Shown here: piece after piece, positions 5,723 to 12,356 of the stretch
Position numbering within the stretch: the first letter of the stretch is position 1
Layout: every line of letters begins with the position of its first letter
From: a virus
Virus record (IMG/VR): IMGVR_UViG_3300028364_000164
Location: 1-21,875 of that record
Direction: 5' to 3' (one strand)
Length of the DNA: 21,875 nt
Made by a program: the position numbers and the translations under genes
Notes under the pieces: generated by a model
Databases searched by the model: none
What the model was told of the DNA's origin: nothing
The model's input: only the letters and a program-made list of their open reading frames with translations

Positions 5723-5759
5723 GAACTCTTAAATTTAGAAATAAAAATTAGAATTACAA
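5723..5759 (-). promoter_or_regulatory. Promoter repeat, diverged copy
   Basis: On the minus strand this reads TTG (5757-5759), a 19 nt spacer, then TAAATTT (5731-5737) and a GAGTTC leader (5723-5728). It is clearly related to the full repeats but differs at many spacer bases. It should drive the operon 5705 to 4035. Confidence 0.6.
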
Positions 5760-6443
5760 TTAAATTAGAGAAAAAAGTTTTTCTGTTCTCATTTCTCTGC
5801 CATTTTCTTTAGTTCTCATTTCTGTTTTAGTATCTATACTCCAAATGCAATCAAAATCTTCAGGGGCTTGATATTCACTAATTATCATTGTGTTGCCCCT
5901 ATCATTCATTTTTCTGCACCATTCCCAGAAAATATCACTGTCAAAATCACCCACCTTGTATTTAGTTGTATTTCGATACGGGGGATCACAATAAATCAAA
6001 GAATGACAATAGCTCAACTCTCGATAATCTTTCTGTTCAAAACGAACCCCTCCTAACGTACTGGTTTTTTTTAAAAGGCTGTTATGTGTATTTTGAGCAA
6101 AATTATCACCTCTACTATTCTTTGCATATCCACCAAAGTATTTCCCACCAAACGAACAACCAAACCCCGCAAAAGCCTTCATTTGAGGGCTGCCATGGTA
6201 TCTAACATGATCGTATTCCTCTTTCGAAAGAGTTTTGGGAGGTATCCAGCCATCTTGGAGAGAAATCCACATTTGAATAAGTTCTTCATGTAAATCGTAA
6301 GCATGTCTTTCGCCTGACATTTTGCTGACTATGTTAGCAGCCCCCGTAAAGGGTTCTACAAATAATTGATTGAGTAATCTCACGTCTTCAAGAATTTGAA
6401 CTATATCGTTTGCTATTCTGCTTTTCGCTCCAAAGTATTGCAT
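5760..6443 (-). CDS. D12-class DNA adenine methyltransferase (Dam-like) 2
   Basis: A 227-residue protein of the D12/Dam family. The N-terminus is MQYFGAKSRIANDI, SAM motif FTGAAN is at residues 32-37, and catalytic DPPY is at 153-156 in IYCDPPYRNTTKYK. It is a paralogue of the enzyme at 4035-4757, similar along the whole length but diverged enough that the targets may differ. The ATG shares one base with the stop of the helicase gene (TAATG), so it is translated in the helicase operon. It is separated from the next unit by the promoter at 5723-5759. The target is unknown; GATC is only a family-based guess. Confidence 0.92.
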   Translation of the reverse strand: MQYFGAKSRIANDIVQILEDVRLLNQLFVEPFTGAANIVSKMSGERHAYDLHEELIQMWISLQDGWIPPKTLSKEEYDHVRYHGSPQMKAFAGFGCSFGGKYFGGYAKNSRGDNFAQNTHNSLLKKTSTLGGVRFEQKDYRELSYCHSLIYCDPPYRNTTKYKVGDFDSDIFWEWCRKMNDRGNTMIISEYQAPEDFDCIWSIDTKTEMRTKENGREMRTEKLFSLI

Positions 6444-8170
6444 TATTTTTCAGCTAGTTTTTTTAATAAATCTTTTAGTACATCCAAATCAGAGCCCGCT
6501 TCATTGAAATCGGAGCCACTGTTGACCGCATTCACCACTTGTAATTTTTCTTCCACTAAAACTCTAATATCTTCATCAATTGTATTTTTGCCAACCATGG
6601 TGTAAATATTGATCACTTCGGCTGTTTGTCCGATTCTATGACTTCTGTCTTCAGCTTGTAGTTTTAAAGCTGGATTGAAAGGTTCCTCAATAAATAGAAC
6701 TGAAGAGCTTTTTGTTAAATTGATTCCTACTCCACCTGCTTTAATGTTGAGAACCAGCACACGAACTTTATCATCATTTTGAAATTTATCAACTATTTCA
6801 TGTCTTTTCTTGATATTCACACCTCCATAAATGGCATCGCAATTGAATTCTTTTGCCAGCTCCTGAACAACTTCCGTATGCCAAGCGAAAACCAGAAGTT
6901 TTTCATTTGTTGAATCCAAAAAGTTTAAAACCCATTCTTTGGCAGGTTCTATTTTGCCATGTCCTGTGGTTTTTCTCAGAGTGGTCATTAAAACTAAATG
7001 CTCTGCTGAATTTACTTTTTCCTCTTGTTCTTCCAGCATTAAAGTGATGTACTCAATTTTATCTTCTTTGGACAATCCTTTGATGGCTGCCTTAAGCTCC
7101 TTTTTTTCAAAAATTTTATTTTGAAGAAAATCCACCAAATTGTTTTCAGCATGAGCGTATTCTTTGGGATTGGAAATATTGACCAAAACATTAGAATAAA
7201 TTTTAGGTGGAAGATCTTTGGCTACATCAATTTTATTCCTTCGAAAATAAAAGCTCTTTGCCATCCGAACATAAAGTTCTTTGATGTTTTGAGCCCCTGA
7301 AATATCAAGTCCAAACCCATTACTTTTAGCAGCGCAATATCTGTGTATGAATGACCAATAGCCACCCAATTCAACCATTTTATCAAGAGCAACAATTGGA
7401 GAAATCAACTCAGACGGTCTATTTTCTATTATTGTGCCCGACAATAAAATCACATAGGGAATTGATTTGATAAGTTTTACTGTTGCAACGCTTCTTTGGG
7501 ATTTTGCATTTTTAATGTAGTGACACTCATCAACCAACATGAATTTAAAATTCAATTTCTCCAAATCTTTAAGCCTTTTCTTAAGAATATCGTAGTTTAT
7601 TATGTAGAAATCATAGCCTGAATAGATAATCTCTTTGGAATCTAATATTTTGGCAGTTCGATTGGGTAGGAATTTTTGTATCTCTGCATCCCAATTGTAT
7701 TTTAACGAAGCTGGACAAACTATTAAAACTGGAAAATTTCCCCTGTATTCCACTGCAACTAAAGACATGAGAGTTTTTCCTAAGCCCATTTCGCATCCAT
7801 TGATCGATTTAATCCAATGAATTGCAGCACTGAACCCTTCTATTTGATAGGGTCTGAGTGTAGCGTTAACGGTTTTGGGGACTTCCAAAAGTGAATAAGT
7901 GGCCTTTGGTTTTCCACTTACCATTTCTTTGGCTTCAGCTTTGAAAAAATCAATTACTTTCTGCTCCTCTTTGCTGGAAAGGAAATTTTCTTCCTGAATG
8001 ATTCTTTGGAGTTCAAAACAATTTCTAAAATCAACAGTAACATCCCACGATTTCACATCCGCAACCCATTTTCGACCACTCAATTTTTTTATTCGGTCAA
8101 GGATATCTTTGTTGAAAGGAAATGATAAGCGTATAGTATTTGTTTTTACTACAGTAGCAGTACGGGCCAT
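6443..8170 (-). CDS. SNF2-family helicase with HARP-like N-terminus
   Basis: A 575-residue SF2 ATPase. Motifs in order: RPYQ (106-109), Walker A MGLGKT (128-133), DECH (214-217), SGT (244-246), and a C-terminal RecA-like lobe with AGGVGINL and motif VI RSHRIGQT (about 509-516). Residues 20-45 (IKKLSGRKWVADVKSWDV) look like the HARP motif of SMARCAL1-type annealing helicases, which rewind forked or RPA/SSB-covered DNA. A role in phage replication-fork handling is inferred. The frame is open to an ATG at 8243-8245, but that ATG lies at the terminator hairpin. I chose ATG 8170 because it lies about 25 nt after a -7 element at 8195-8202. The stop shares a base with the D12 methyltransferase 2 start. 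Confidence 0.9.
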   Translation of the reverse strand: MARTATVVKTNTIRLSFPFNKDILDRIKKLSGRKWVADVKSWDVTVDFRNCFELQRIIQEENFLSSKEEQKVIDFFKAEAKEMVSGKPKATYSLLEVPKTVNATLRPYQIEGFSAAIHWIKSINGCEMGLGKTLMSLVAVEYRGNFPVLIVCPASLKYNWDAEIQKFLPNRTAKILDSKEIIYSGYDFYIINYDILKKRLKDLEKLNFKFMLVDECHYIKNAKSQRSVATVKLIKSIPYVILLSGTIIENRPSELISPIVALDKMVELGGYWSFIHRYCAAKSNGFGLDISGAQNIKELYVRMAKSFYFRRNKIDVAKDLPPKIYSNVLVNISNPKEYAHAENNLVDFLQNKIFEKKELKAAIKGLSKEDKIEYITLMLEEQEEKVNSAEHLVLMTTLRKTTGHGKIEPAKEWVLNFLDSTNEKLLVFAWHTEVVQELAKEFNCDAIYGGVNIKKRHEIVDKFQNDDKVRVLVLNIKAGGVGINLTKSSSVLFIEEPFNPALKLQAEDRSHRIGQTAEVINIYTMVGKNTIDEDIRVLVEEKLQVVNAVNSGSDFNEAGSDLDVLKDLLKKLAEK

Positions 8171-8194
8171 TTGATTTACAATTGATTGGATCGT

Positions 8195-8202
8195 TAAATA
8201 TA
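8195..8202 (-). promoter_or_regulatory. -7 promoter element before the SNF2 helicase
   Basis: The minus strand reads CCTATATTTAACG here, matching the -7 region of the phage promoter repeats (CCTATATTTAAGTG). No good TTG lies 19 nt upstream, because that position falls in the terminator hairpin. The promoter may therefore be weak or need an activator. It fixes the helicase start at 8170. Confidence 0.5.
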
Positions 8203-8205
8203 GGC

Positions 8206-8240
8206 AAAAAAAAACACCCGAACTATTTTTATTCGAGTGT
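8206..8240 (-). terminator. Rho-independent terminator after the secreted protein
   Basis: A 9 bp stem, ACACTCGAA with TTCGGGTGT (8232-8240 with 8214-8222, one G/T pair), has a 9 nt loop and is followed on the minus strand by nine T. It ends transcription of the gene at 8259-8576, and its T-run abuts the helicase promoter. Confidence 0.85.
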
Positions 8241-8258
8241 TTCATTTTCTGATTATGT

Positions 8259-8576
8259 CTAACAAGACTTAATATTTTCTTTCACTTGCATCCTGCGGTA
8301 TTTGATAATGGAAGCAAGGGCTGATTCAGATTGCCATGCAGGACGTATGAGAAAGTCTTCTCGGGGTCTGGGCTCGGGCAAATCGGTCTTTTCTGATGAA
8401 TAATGTTGATAAGAGATTTCGTAAGTTACCTGTGGAGGCTCCATTGTAACAATGCTCGGGGGAGCACCCATTACAAATGAAACTTCGGTTTCAACGAAAT
8501 CACTTGCCAAAACTGGGGCTGCCGTCATAAACACCAACATGGCGAAAACGAACAGCGAGTAGAAGTAATTCTTCAT
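8259..8576 (-). CDS. Small secreted protein with signal peptide
   Basis: A 105-residue protein with a clear N-terminal signal peptide: MKN, a hydrophobic core of about 15 residues (YFYSLFVFAMLVFMTAAPV) and a likely signal peptidase site VLA|SD near residue 24. The mature part is proline-rich (GAPPSIVTMEPPQ, LPEPRPRED), without cysteine pairs apart from a terminal cysteine. It should act in the periplasm or outside the cell. It may function in superinfection exclusion, host-surface change or lysis, which cannot be decided from sequence. It forms its own unit between a palindrome at 8625-8641 and the terminator at 8206-8240, suggesting separate regulation. The family is not recognised. Confidence 0.75.
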   Translation of the reverse strand: MKNYFYSLFVFAMLVFMTAAPVLASDFVETEVSFVMGAPPSIVTMEPPQVTYEISYQHYSSEKTDLPEPRPREDFLIRPAWQSESALASIIKYRRMQVKENIKSC

Positions 8577-8624
8577 TCTTTTTGTTTGGTTTAAGTGAAA
8601 TTAAATTGTACTGATTTTAAAGAG

Positions 8625-8641
8625 AACTCTAATTTAGAGTT
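8625..8641. promoter_or_regulatory. Perfect palindrome, possible operator
   Basis: A 17 bp inverted repeat, AACTCTAA-T-TTAGAGTT, lies in the 102 bp gap upstream of the secreted protein gene. On the plus strand it is followed by a T-run, so it could act as a weak terminator in that direction, but no plus-strand gene ends here. Binding of a dimeric repressor is an equally plausible reading. No good promoter was found in this gap. Confidence 0.35.
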
Positions 8642-8678
8642 TTTTTTTGATTTTGTTTACTGTTTTTTTTATTTTTTT

Positions 8679-8960
8679 TCATTCGTTAATTGAATCCCAA
8701 CAATCCTGACAATAATTTTCATCTGGGGTTAATTCGGGCTCCTTTGAAAAGGCAATATTTGTCAAATCCTCCCACCAGCCACATTCAAAACATTGAAATA
8801 ATTCACTGTTGATATTTGCAATATCTTTCTTGCTTAAATCTTCTTGCTTTATTTTTAATTTAAGATCATAATTCAAAATATCTATGGCTTCACTTATTGA
8901 AATACAAGATCCTTTCAGTAGCTCAATAAGGGCTAAAATATTTTTTTTTGAAATTATCAT
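8679..8960 (-). CDS. Zinc-ribbon hypothetical protein, 93 residues
   Basis: The C-terminal half carries two cysteine pairs, CFECGWW (C57, C60) and YCQDCWD (C84, C87), spaced as in a small zinc ribbon. The N-terminal half is helical with an IALxELLKGS-like segment. Zinc binding is likely; a nucleic-acid or protein partner is unknown. The ATG overlaps the upstream stop by ATGA (8957-8960). It is the last gene of the operon starting at 9925. Confidence 0.75.
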   Translation of the reverse strand: MIISKKNILALIELLKGSCISISEAIDILNYDLKLKIKQEDLSKKDIANINSELFQCFECGWWEDLTNIAFSKEPELTPDENYCQDCWDSINE

Positions 8961-9400
8961 TTAAGTTTCAATAATTTTGATTTTAGTTTTCTGATACTTG
9001 CTTCAAGAGGATGTTTAGCTTTCACTTTTGAAAGTTCTTCCACCCATGTTTCAATGGCATTCGATCTTTTTTGATAGACGAAATTTAAATAGGTTCCTTC
9101 AGGGTATAAATCGGCCTTGGTCTGCAATTCAAATGCATATCCAAGTATGTCATTGACTAATTCCTTTTGGGCTTCTTTAAACCCTTTCAAATTGGTTGCA
9201 TCGAAGAAGTGACGTTGATCATCCAACTGATACATTTTCTTAAGAAAAAGATTGGCCGTCAACAAACTTCTATTCGGATATTCCTTTGAATAAACCACAC
9301 CTCTTCTGAAATTCAGGACATAAAACCAGCCTCCTCCTTCTGGAATTCCCAATTTGGGATTTTCTTTCAGGAGTTTATGTTTTATTCTGATCATTCTCAT
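8957..9400 (-). CDS. Hypothetical protein, 147 residues
   Basis: Not recognised. A soluble, basic protein starting MRMIRIKHKLLKENPKLGIP, with a glycine-rich GGGWFYV turn and a lysine-rich C-terminal helix (SIRKLKSKLLKLK). The frame is open to ATG 9469, but that would overlap the upstream gene by 68 bp. ATG 9400 begins one base after the upstream TAG stop, so I chose it (ATG 9394 is also possible). It overlaps the following zinc-ribbon gene by ATGA. Confidence 0.7.
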   Translation of the reverse strand: MRMIRIKHKLLKENPKLGIPEGGGWFYVLNFRRGVVYSKEYPNRSLLTANLFLKKMYQLDDQRHFFDATNLKGFKEAQKELVNDILGYAFELQTKADLYPEGTYLNFVYQKRSNAIETWVEELSKVKAKHPLEASIRKLKSKLLKLK

Positions 9401-9401
9401 C

Positions 9402-9614
9402 CTAAATTCGGCCTCTCTGTACTGTGGTAAATGGCACCTCAAAAGGTTTTCCCATGCCAAAGGTCTCACTGGTTGCCCAACAAGCGTAACTCATGTGTTC
9501 GTTTGTTGTGATGTTCCTAGTCTCAGTGAAGAACACCACTTGACAAAGAACGGGCTTTCCAATGGCCATTTTTCTAATAAATTTATCCCCAATTAATACG
9601 TTTCTGATTTCCAT
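9402..9614 (-). CDS. Hypothetical protein, 70 residues
   Basis: Not recognised by function. The sequence (MEIRNVLIGDKFIRKMAIGK, then a beta-like middle and a PFEVPFTTVQRGRI end) is compact and beta-rich, similar in feel to small phage proteins of SH3-like fold. Upstream in-frame codons extend to ATG 9659, but this would overlap the previous gene. ATG 9614 leaves an 11 bp gap and gives the natural start. It is the second gene of the operon from promoter copy 2. Confidence 0.7.
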   Translation of the reverse strand: MEIRNVLIGDKFIRKMAIGKPVLCQVVFFTETRNITTNEHMSYACWATSETFGMGKPFEVPFTTVQRGRI

Positions 9615-9625
9615 GATTTCTAAAA

Positions 9626-9925
9626 TTATTTTGTAGTTGCAATAACGAACGAACCGCAAGCATTGGAAACTTGGTACCCAACGTAGGCACCCGATTCAAA
9701 CGGGGCGAAATGATCTCTTGAACGGCCAACAAAGTGAGCACCCAAGATACCCAAACTATACTTAACATTTGACTCAGTGGCGATAGCTGGAGCAAGAACG
9801 TCTTCAACCTGTTCAACCATATCAGTCATTCCATTAAATCCTGAAATACCTTGGTGGAAAAGATTTCCTTCATTTCTTCTAATGAAGCTTTTTACAGTGG
9901 CAATAGTGATTCTTTTAGTAGTCAT
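9626..9925 (-). CDS. Conserved phage hypothetical protein, 99 residues
   Basis: It begins MTTKRITIATVKSFIRRNEG, followed by GFNGMTDMVEQVEDV and a glycine/phenylalanine-rich C-terminus. The TVKSFIR.N..NL and F.GM.D pattern is one I associate with small proteins of Bacteroidetes phages and prophages, function unknown. ATG 9925 was chosen over 9961 because 9961 falls within the promoter repeat. From 9925 the leader motif GTTCAC is 20 nt upstream, as in the other copies. First gene of a four-gene operon (9925 to 8679). Confidence 0.78.
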   Translation of the reverse strand: MTTKRITIATVKSFIRRNEGNLFHQGISGFNGMTDMVEQVEDVLAPAIATESNVKYSLGILGAHFVGRSRDHFAPFESGAYVGYQVSNACGSFVIATTK

Positions 9926-9944
9926 AACGATTTCGATTAACAAT

Positions 9945-9995
9945 GTGAACTCTTTCAACACTTAAATATAGGAAATAAAATTGGATTAACAATAA
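9945..9995 (-). promoter_or_regulatory. Promoter repeat copy 2
   Basis: On the minus strand: TTG (9990-9992), 19 nt, TATATTT (9964-9970), then the leader GAAAGAGTTCAC. This matches the Bacteroidetes promoter pattern with ideal spacing. It drives the operon beginning at 9925. Confidence 0.85.
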
Positions 9996-10005
9996 AAAAA
10001 GAAAT

Positions 10006-10527
10006 TTATTTTCCCTTTTCCATGAATTTTTTATTCAAAATAGTAGCTAGAGCATTGTAGATTCGGGCGAAGTCTTTACGTTGATCTGCATCAGTGATTA
10101 AATGAGCGTACCTATGAGCTATAACCCCTCTTTTAGAATCCCAAACCATTCGGGCTTTATCAACGCCTGCAAGAAAAAAGGTATTGGGATGTCTTCGCCA
10201 CTGGCTTAACACACCCGATTCAACCAATTCCAAAATCTCTGAAGGAATTACGTTTTCATTCATGAATTCTACATTCTGAATTTTACCCTCTTCCAATTCA
10301 ATGGCTGATTTGGTTTTTTCAATGCTTTCATTTTGGCTACGTATGCCATCGCTTTGGCGTTCCCATTTATTCAGGGTAGATTGACCATTCCTTTTATCAT
10401 TCAGTGGCTGGCCATTGGCCTGCTTAACGCTGGCAAAATGATTATCAAATTTTTGTTCCAATTCCTGCTCTTTTTTAGCAAGGGAATTTTTTAATATTTC
10501 GAGTCTTTTAGTCATGGTGGTTTTCAT
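10006..10527 (-). CDS. Hypothetical phage protein with N-terminal coiled coil
   Basis: A 173-residue protein. Residues 5-35 and 65-85 are charged and probably coiled coil (LEILKNSLAKKEQELEQKF; NESIEKTKSAIELEEGKI). The C-terminal half has a conserved-looking block QWRRHPNTFFLAGVDKARMV, then HRYAHLITDADQRKDFARIYN. I recognise this block as typical of uncharacterised phage proteins but know no role. It is a single-gene unit under promoter copy 3. ATG 10527 lies only about 10 nt from the expected transcription start, so ATG 10515 (MTKRLEIL) is an equally good start. Confidence 0.75.
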   Translation of the reverse strand: MKTTMTKRLEILKNSLAKKEQELEQKFDNHFASVKQANGQPLNDKRNGQSTLNKWERQSDGIRSQNESIEKTKSAIELEEGKIQNVEFMNENVIPSEILELVESGVLSQWRRHPNTFFLAGVDKARMVWDSKRGVIAHRYAHLITDADQRKDFARIYNALATILNKKFMEKGK

Positions 10528-10533
10528 TCAATA

Positions 10534-10594
10534 TTTCAACACTTAAATATAGGAAATAAAATTGGATTTACAATAAAAAAAGAAATTTATTTTT
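10534..10594 (-). promoter_or_regulatory. Promoter repeat copy 3
   Basis: TTG (10571-10573), 19 nt, TATATTT (10545-10551) on the minus strand. The GAAAGAGTTCAC leader present in copies 2, 4, 5 and 6 is replaced here (GAAATATTGA). Upstream bases up to about 10594 are shared with copy 2. It drives the gene at 10006-10527. Confidence 0.8.
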
Positions 10595-10799
10595 TGTGAC
10601 TCAAGAGAAAAAAAATCGAAAAAACCCCACTCAAAATTAAAAACCTAGTTTTCGGGAATAAGTATTGTTTAAATGTGTTTTTTACATTTAGTTTTAACTT
10701 TTCCTTTTTTTTTGTCAAAGCATATCCTTTTTCTGAACATTACAAGAGAAAAAAAATTCTCTGGCAAGTTTATTTATAAACTTACTTATTTAGATTAAG
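10595..10799. other. AT-rich intergenic stretch with small inverted repeats
   Basis: About 205 bp with no credible gene on either strand. It contains short hairpins: TAAATGT...ACATTTA near 10665-10690, AGAGAA...TTCTCT near 10745-10762 and GTTTAT-TT-ATAAAC near 10768-10781, plus homopolymer T and A runs. It lies beside a replication-type gene, so an origin or regulatory region is possible. No clear iterons were seen. Confidence 0.35.
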
Positions 10800-10820
10800 T
10801 CCCTCTTTTTTCAAGAGGGA
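10800..10820 (-). terminator. Probable terminator hairpin after the 10839-12173 gene
   Basis: An 8 bp stem TCCCTCTT/AAGAGGGA closes a 5 nt loop 18 bp after the stop codon. The sequence after it on the minus strand (ACTTAATC) is not T-rich, so it may be a processing or weak termination hairpin. Confidence 0.5.
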
Positions 10821-10838
10821 GTAAAACGCCTTGAAATT

Positions 10839-12173
10839 TCATTGGGCACCAATGGAATGAATGCGATTTACCTCTTCAGGAGCTTGATCTAAATTCGCCC
10901 GTAAGGAGAACTTTTCAAAAGAAAAGATACCATCGCCATCTTCCGAACAGAAAAGATCATTAAGGTAATCTTTGATCGAATCAATCGAGAACAAAAATTC
11001 ATAATCCCTCCAGATTTTTTTGATATGGAATCCATCAACATCCATCAATTGCTGAATGTGCCACATTACATAGCGTTTTCGCTCTTTTTTAGGCTTCCTG
11101 ACTTTGTTCAGATTGTAATCGATGGGAACATAACCGTTAACATGAATATCGTAGCAGCTAACCCCATAGACCGTCTTATCTTTCTTTGAAAAAAAGTAGG
11201 CAAGTCCTGATTCTTCCTGAATTCCCTGCTGAAGTGGAAATTGCTCTTTTGCAACATCGTATTCAATTTGATCTGTTTGTTTGAATTTATTTACTGTGAC
11301 ATCAATAAAACCGCAATCTTCCAATTCCTTTCGGAGCCAGTAGCCTGAAGCATCGCTTACATTTCCTACTTTTCTTGAAATCTTCTTACAAGTTATTTTC
11401 ATTGAAACATCCGAATCATTTTTACGCTGATCTGTTTCTTTGGTTTTTGGTTTACTGGCTATTTTGTCGGCATACCACTTGTAACAAGCCAATCCTGCAA
11501 GGACTTTAAGCTTATTTATTTTTAATTCATGCTTTGCAGCCGTGAATTTCAATACTTTAACATTGAATCTTTTGAAATTTGTGTACTCCAAGTCTTTCAA
11601 AGCAGGTTTCCCTGATTTTTTAAGAATTGTGCCTTTCTTGATTCTGAGAATTTTTCCTTTTTTGCTCAAAGAATAAACACCCAAAGTCTGGTGGGCAATC
11701 CGTCTGCCATTCTCATCTTTTTTGCGTTCGGCAATCAGTACTCCAAATTTCGCCCAGACTTTATCCTGAGATAAAAAAACTAGATTTTTGCCTGTTATTT
11801 TGGCAAATCCAAATTTGATAATTCGTGCTTTTTTTCTTTTTATTTCTCGGGCATCCAAATTTAAAAATTCTGCAAATTTTGCATTTATACCTCTATTTTT
11901 GAAAAAACAAACTTGTTTGTTGAAGGATCTTAAAAGAGTGTAATCCCAGTAAGAATCCATAAAGTGTTTCTTTTTGGCTAAATCCTGCTTTGTCAACCCA
12001 TACGATTTTAATAAAAAATTAAGTTCGCTTGATTTACTTCGGCCACTTTCTTTCATCGTTTCTTTTTCGGCTTTGATAGAAAAGGAAATTCCCGCCAGTT
12101 TATTCTTCAAAACACCAATCTCTTGGTGAGTTCTGTTAAATAAATTTTCGGGAAAAGAAATCTGGTAGGTCAT
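10839..12173 (-). CDS. Probable winged-helix replication-type protein, 444 residues
   Basis: A basic protein starting MTYQISFPENLFNRTHQEIG. Two segments look like winged-helix DNA-binding units: one near residues 115-150 (FAEFLNLDAREIKRKKARII, then a beta hairpin) and one near 280-320 (VSDASGYWLRKELEDCGFID). Linkers are lysine-rich. There is no polymerase, primase or nuclease motif. Placement next to an AT-rich gap and the clamp-like gene suggests a replication initiator or DNA-binding regulator, which is inference. Upstream in-frame starts exist at ATG 12203 and TTG 12224, but they add a hydrophobic FLLFCCF run unlikely in a DNA-binding protein. ATG 12203 sits two bases after an AGGAGG. The gene has its own near-perfect promoter at 12286-12315. 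Confidence 0.7.
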   Translation of the reverse strand: MTYQISFPENLFNRTHQEIGVLKNKLAGISFSIKAEKETMKESGRSKSSELNFLLKSYGLTKQDLAKKKHFMDSYWDYTLLRSFNKQVCFFKNRGINAKFAEFLNLDAREIKRKKARIIKFGFAKITGKNLVFLSQDKVWAKFGVLIAERKKDENGRRIAHQTLGVYSLSKKGKILRIKKGTILKKSGKPALKDLEYTNFKRFNVKVLKFTAAKHELKINKLKVLAGLACYKWYADKIASKPKTKETDQRKNDSDVSMKITCKKISRKVGNVSDASGYWLRKELEDCGFIDVTVNKFKQTDQIEYDVAKEQFPLQQGIQEESGLAYFFSKKDKTVYGVSCYDIHVNGYVPIDYNLNKVRKPKKERKRYVMWHIQQLMDVDGFHIKKIWRDYEFLFSIDSIKDYLNDLFCSEDGDGIFSFEKFSLRANLDQAPEEVNRIHSIGAQ

Positions 12174-12285
12174 AAAACAACAAAAGAGGAGAAAGCCAGT
12201 CATCACCTCCTGTTTCCCCCTCAATTGTTTGGATCAAATCCTTTCGTTTATGGTGATGTTAAAACAAAAGGATTTTATATGTGGT

Positions 12286-12316
12286 CAAATGTAACAATTC
12301 AAAATCAAAAAACAAA
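12286..12316 (-). promoter_or_regulatory. Consensus Bacteroidetes promoter for the replication-type gene
   Basis: The minus strand reads TTTG (TTG at 12313-12315), 19 nt, TACATTTG (12286-12293), an ideal match to the TTTG/TAnnTTTG pattern. It is not a copy of the phage repeat. The expected RNA start is about 55 to 105 nt upstream of the candidate start codons, giving an unusually long leader for this window. Confidence 0.75.
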
Positions 12317-12324
12317 TTTTTTTG

Positions 12325-12347
12325 AAAAAAAAAGAGCCCGAAGGCTC
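12325..12347 (-). terminator. Rho-independent terminator after the clamp-like gene
   Basis: A GAGCC-TTCG-GGCTC hairpin with a UUCG tetraloop is followed on the minus strand by nine T, 10 bp after the stop codon of 12357-12890. This is a textbook terminator. Confidence 0.93.
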
Positions 12348-12356
12348 AAATTTCTT

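Noticed and set aside
7611-7820. Second-frame open stretches inside the SNF2 helicase
   Set aside because: They overlap motif-bearing helicase sequence entirely and have no start signals.
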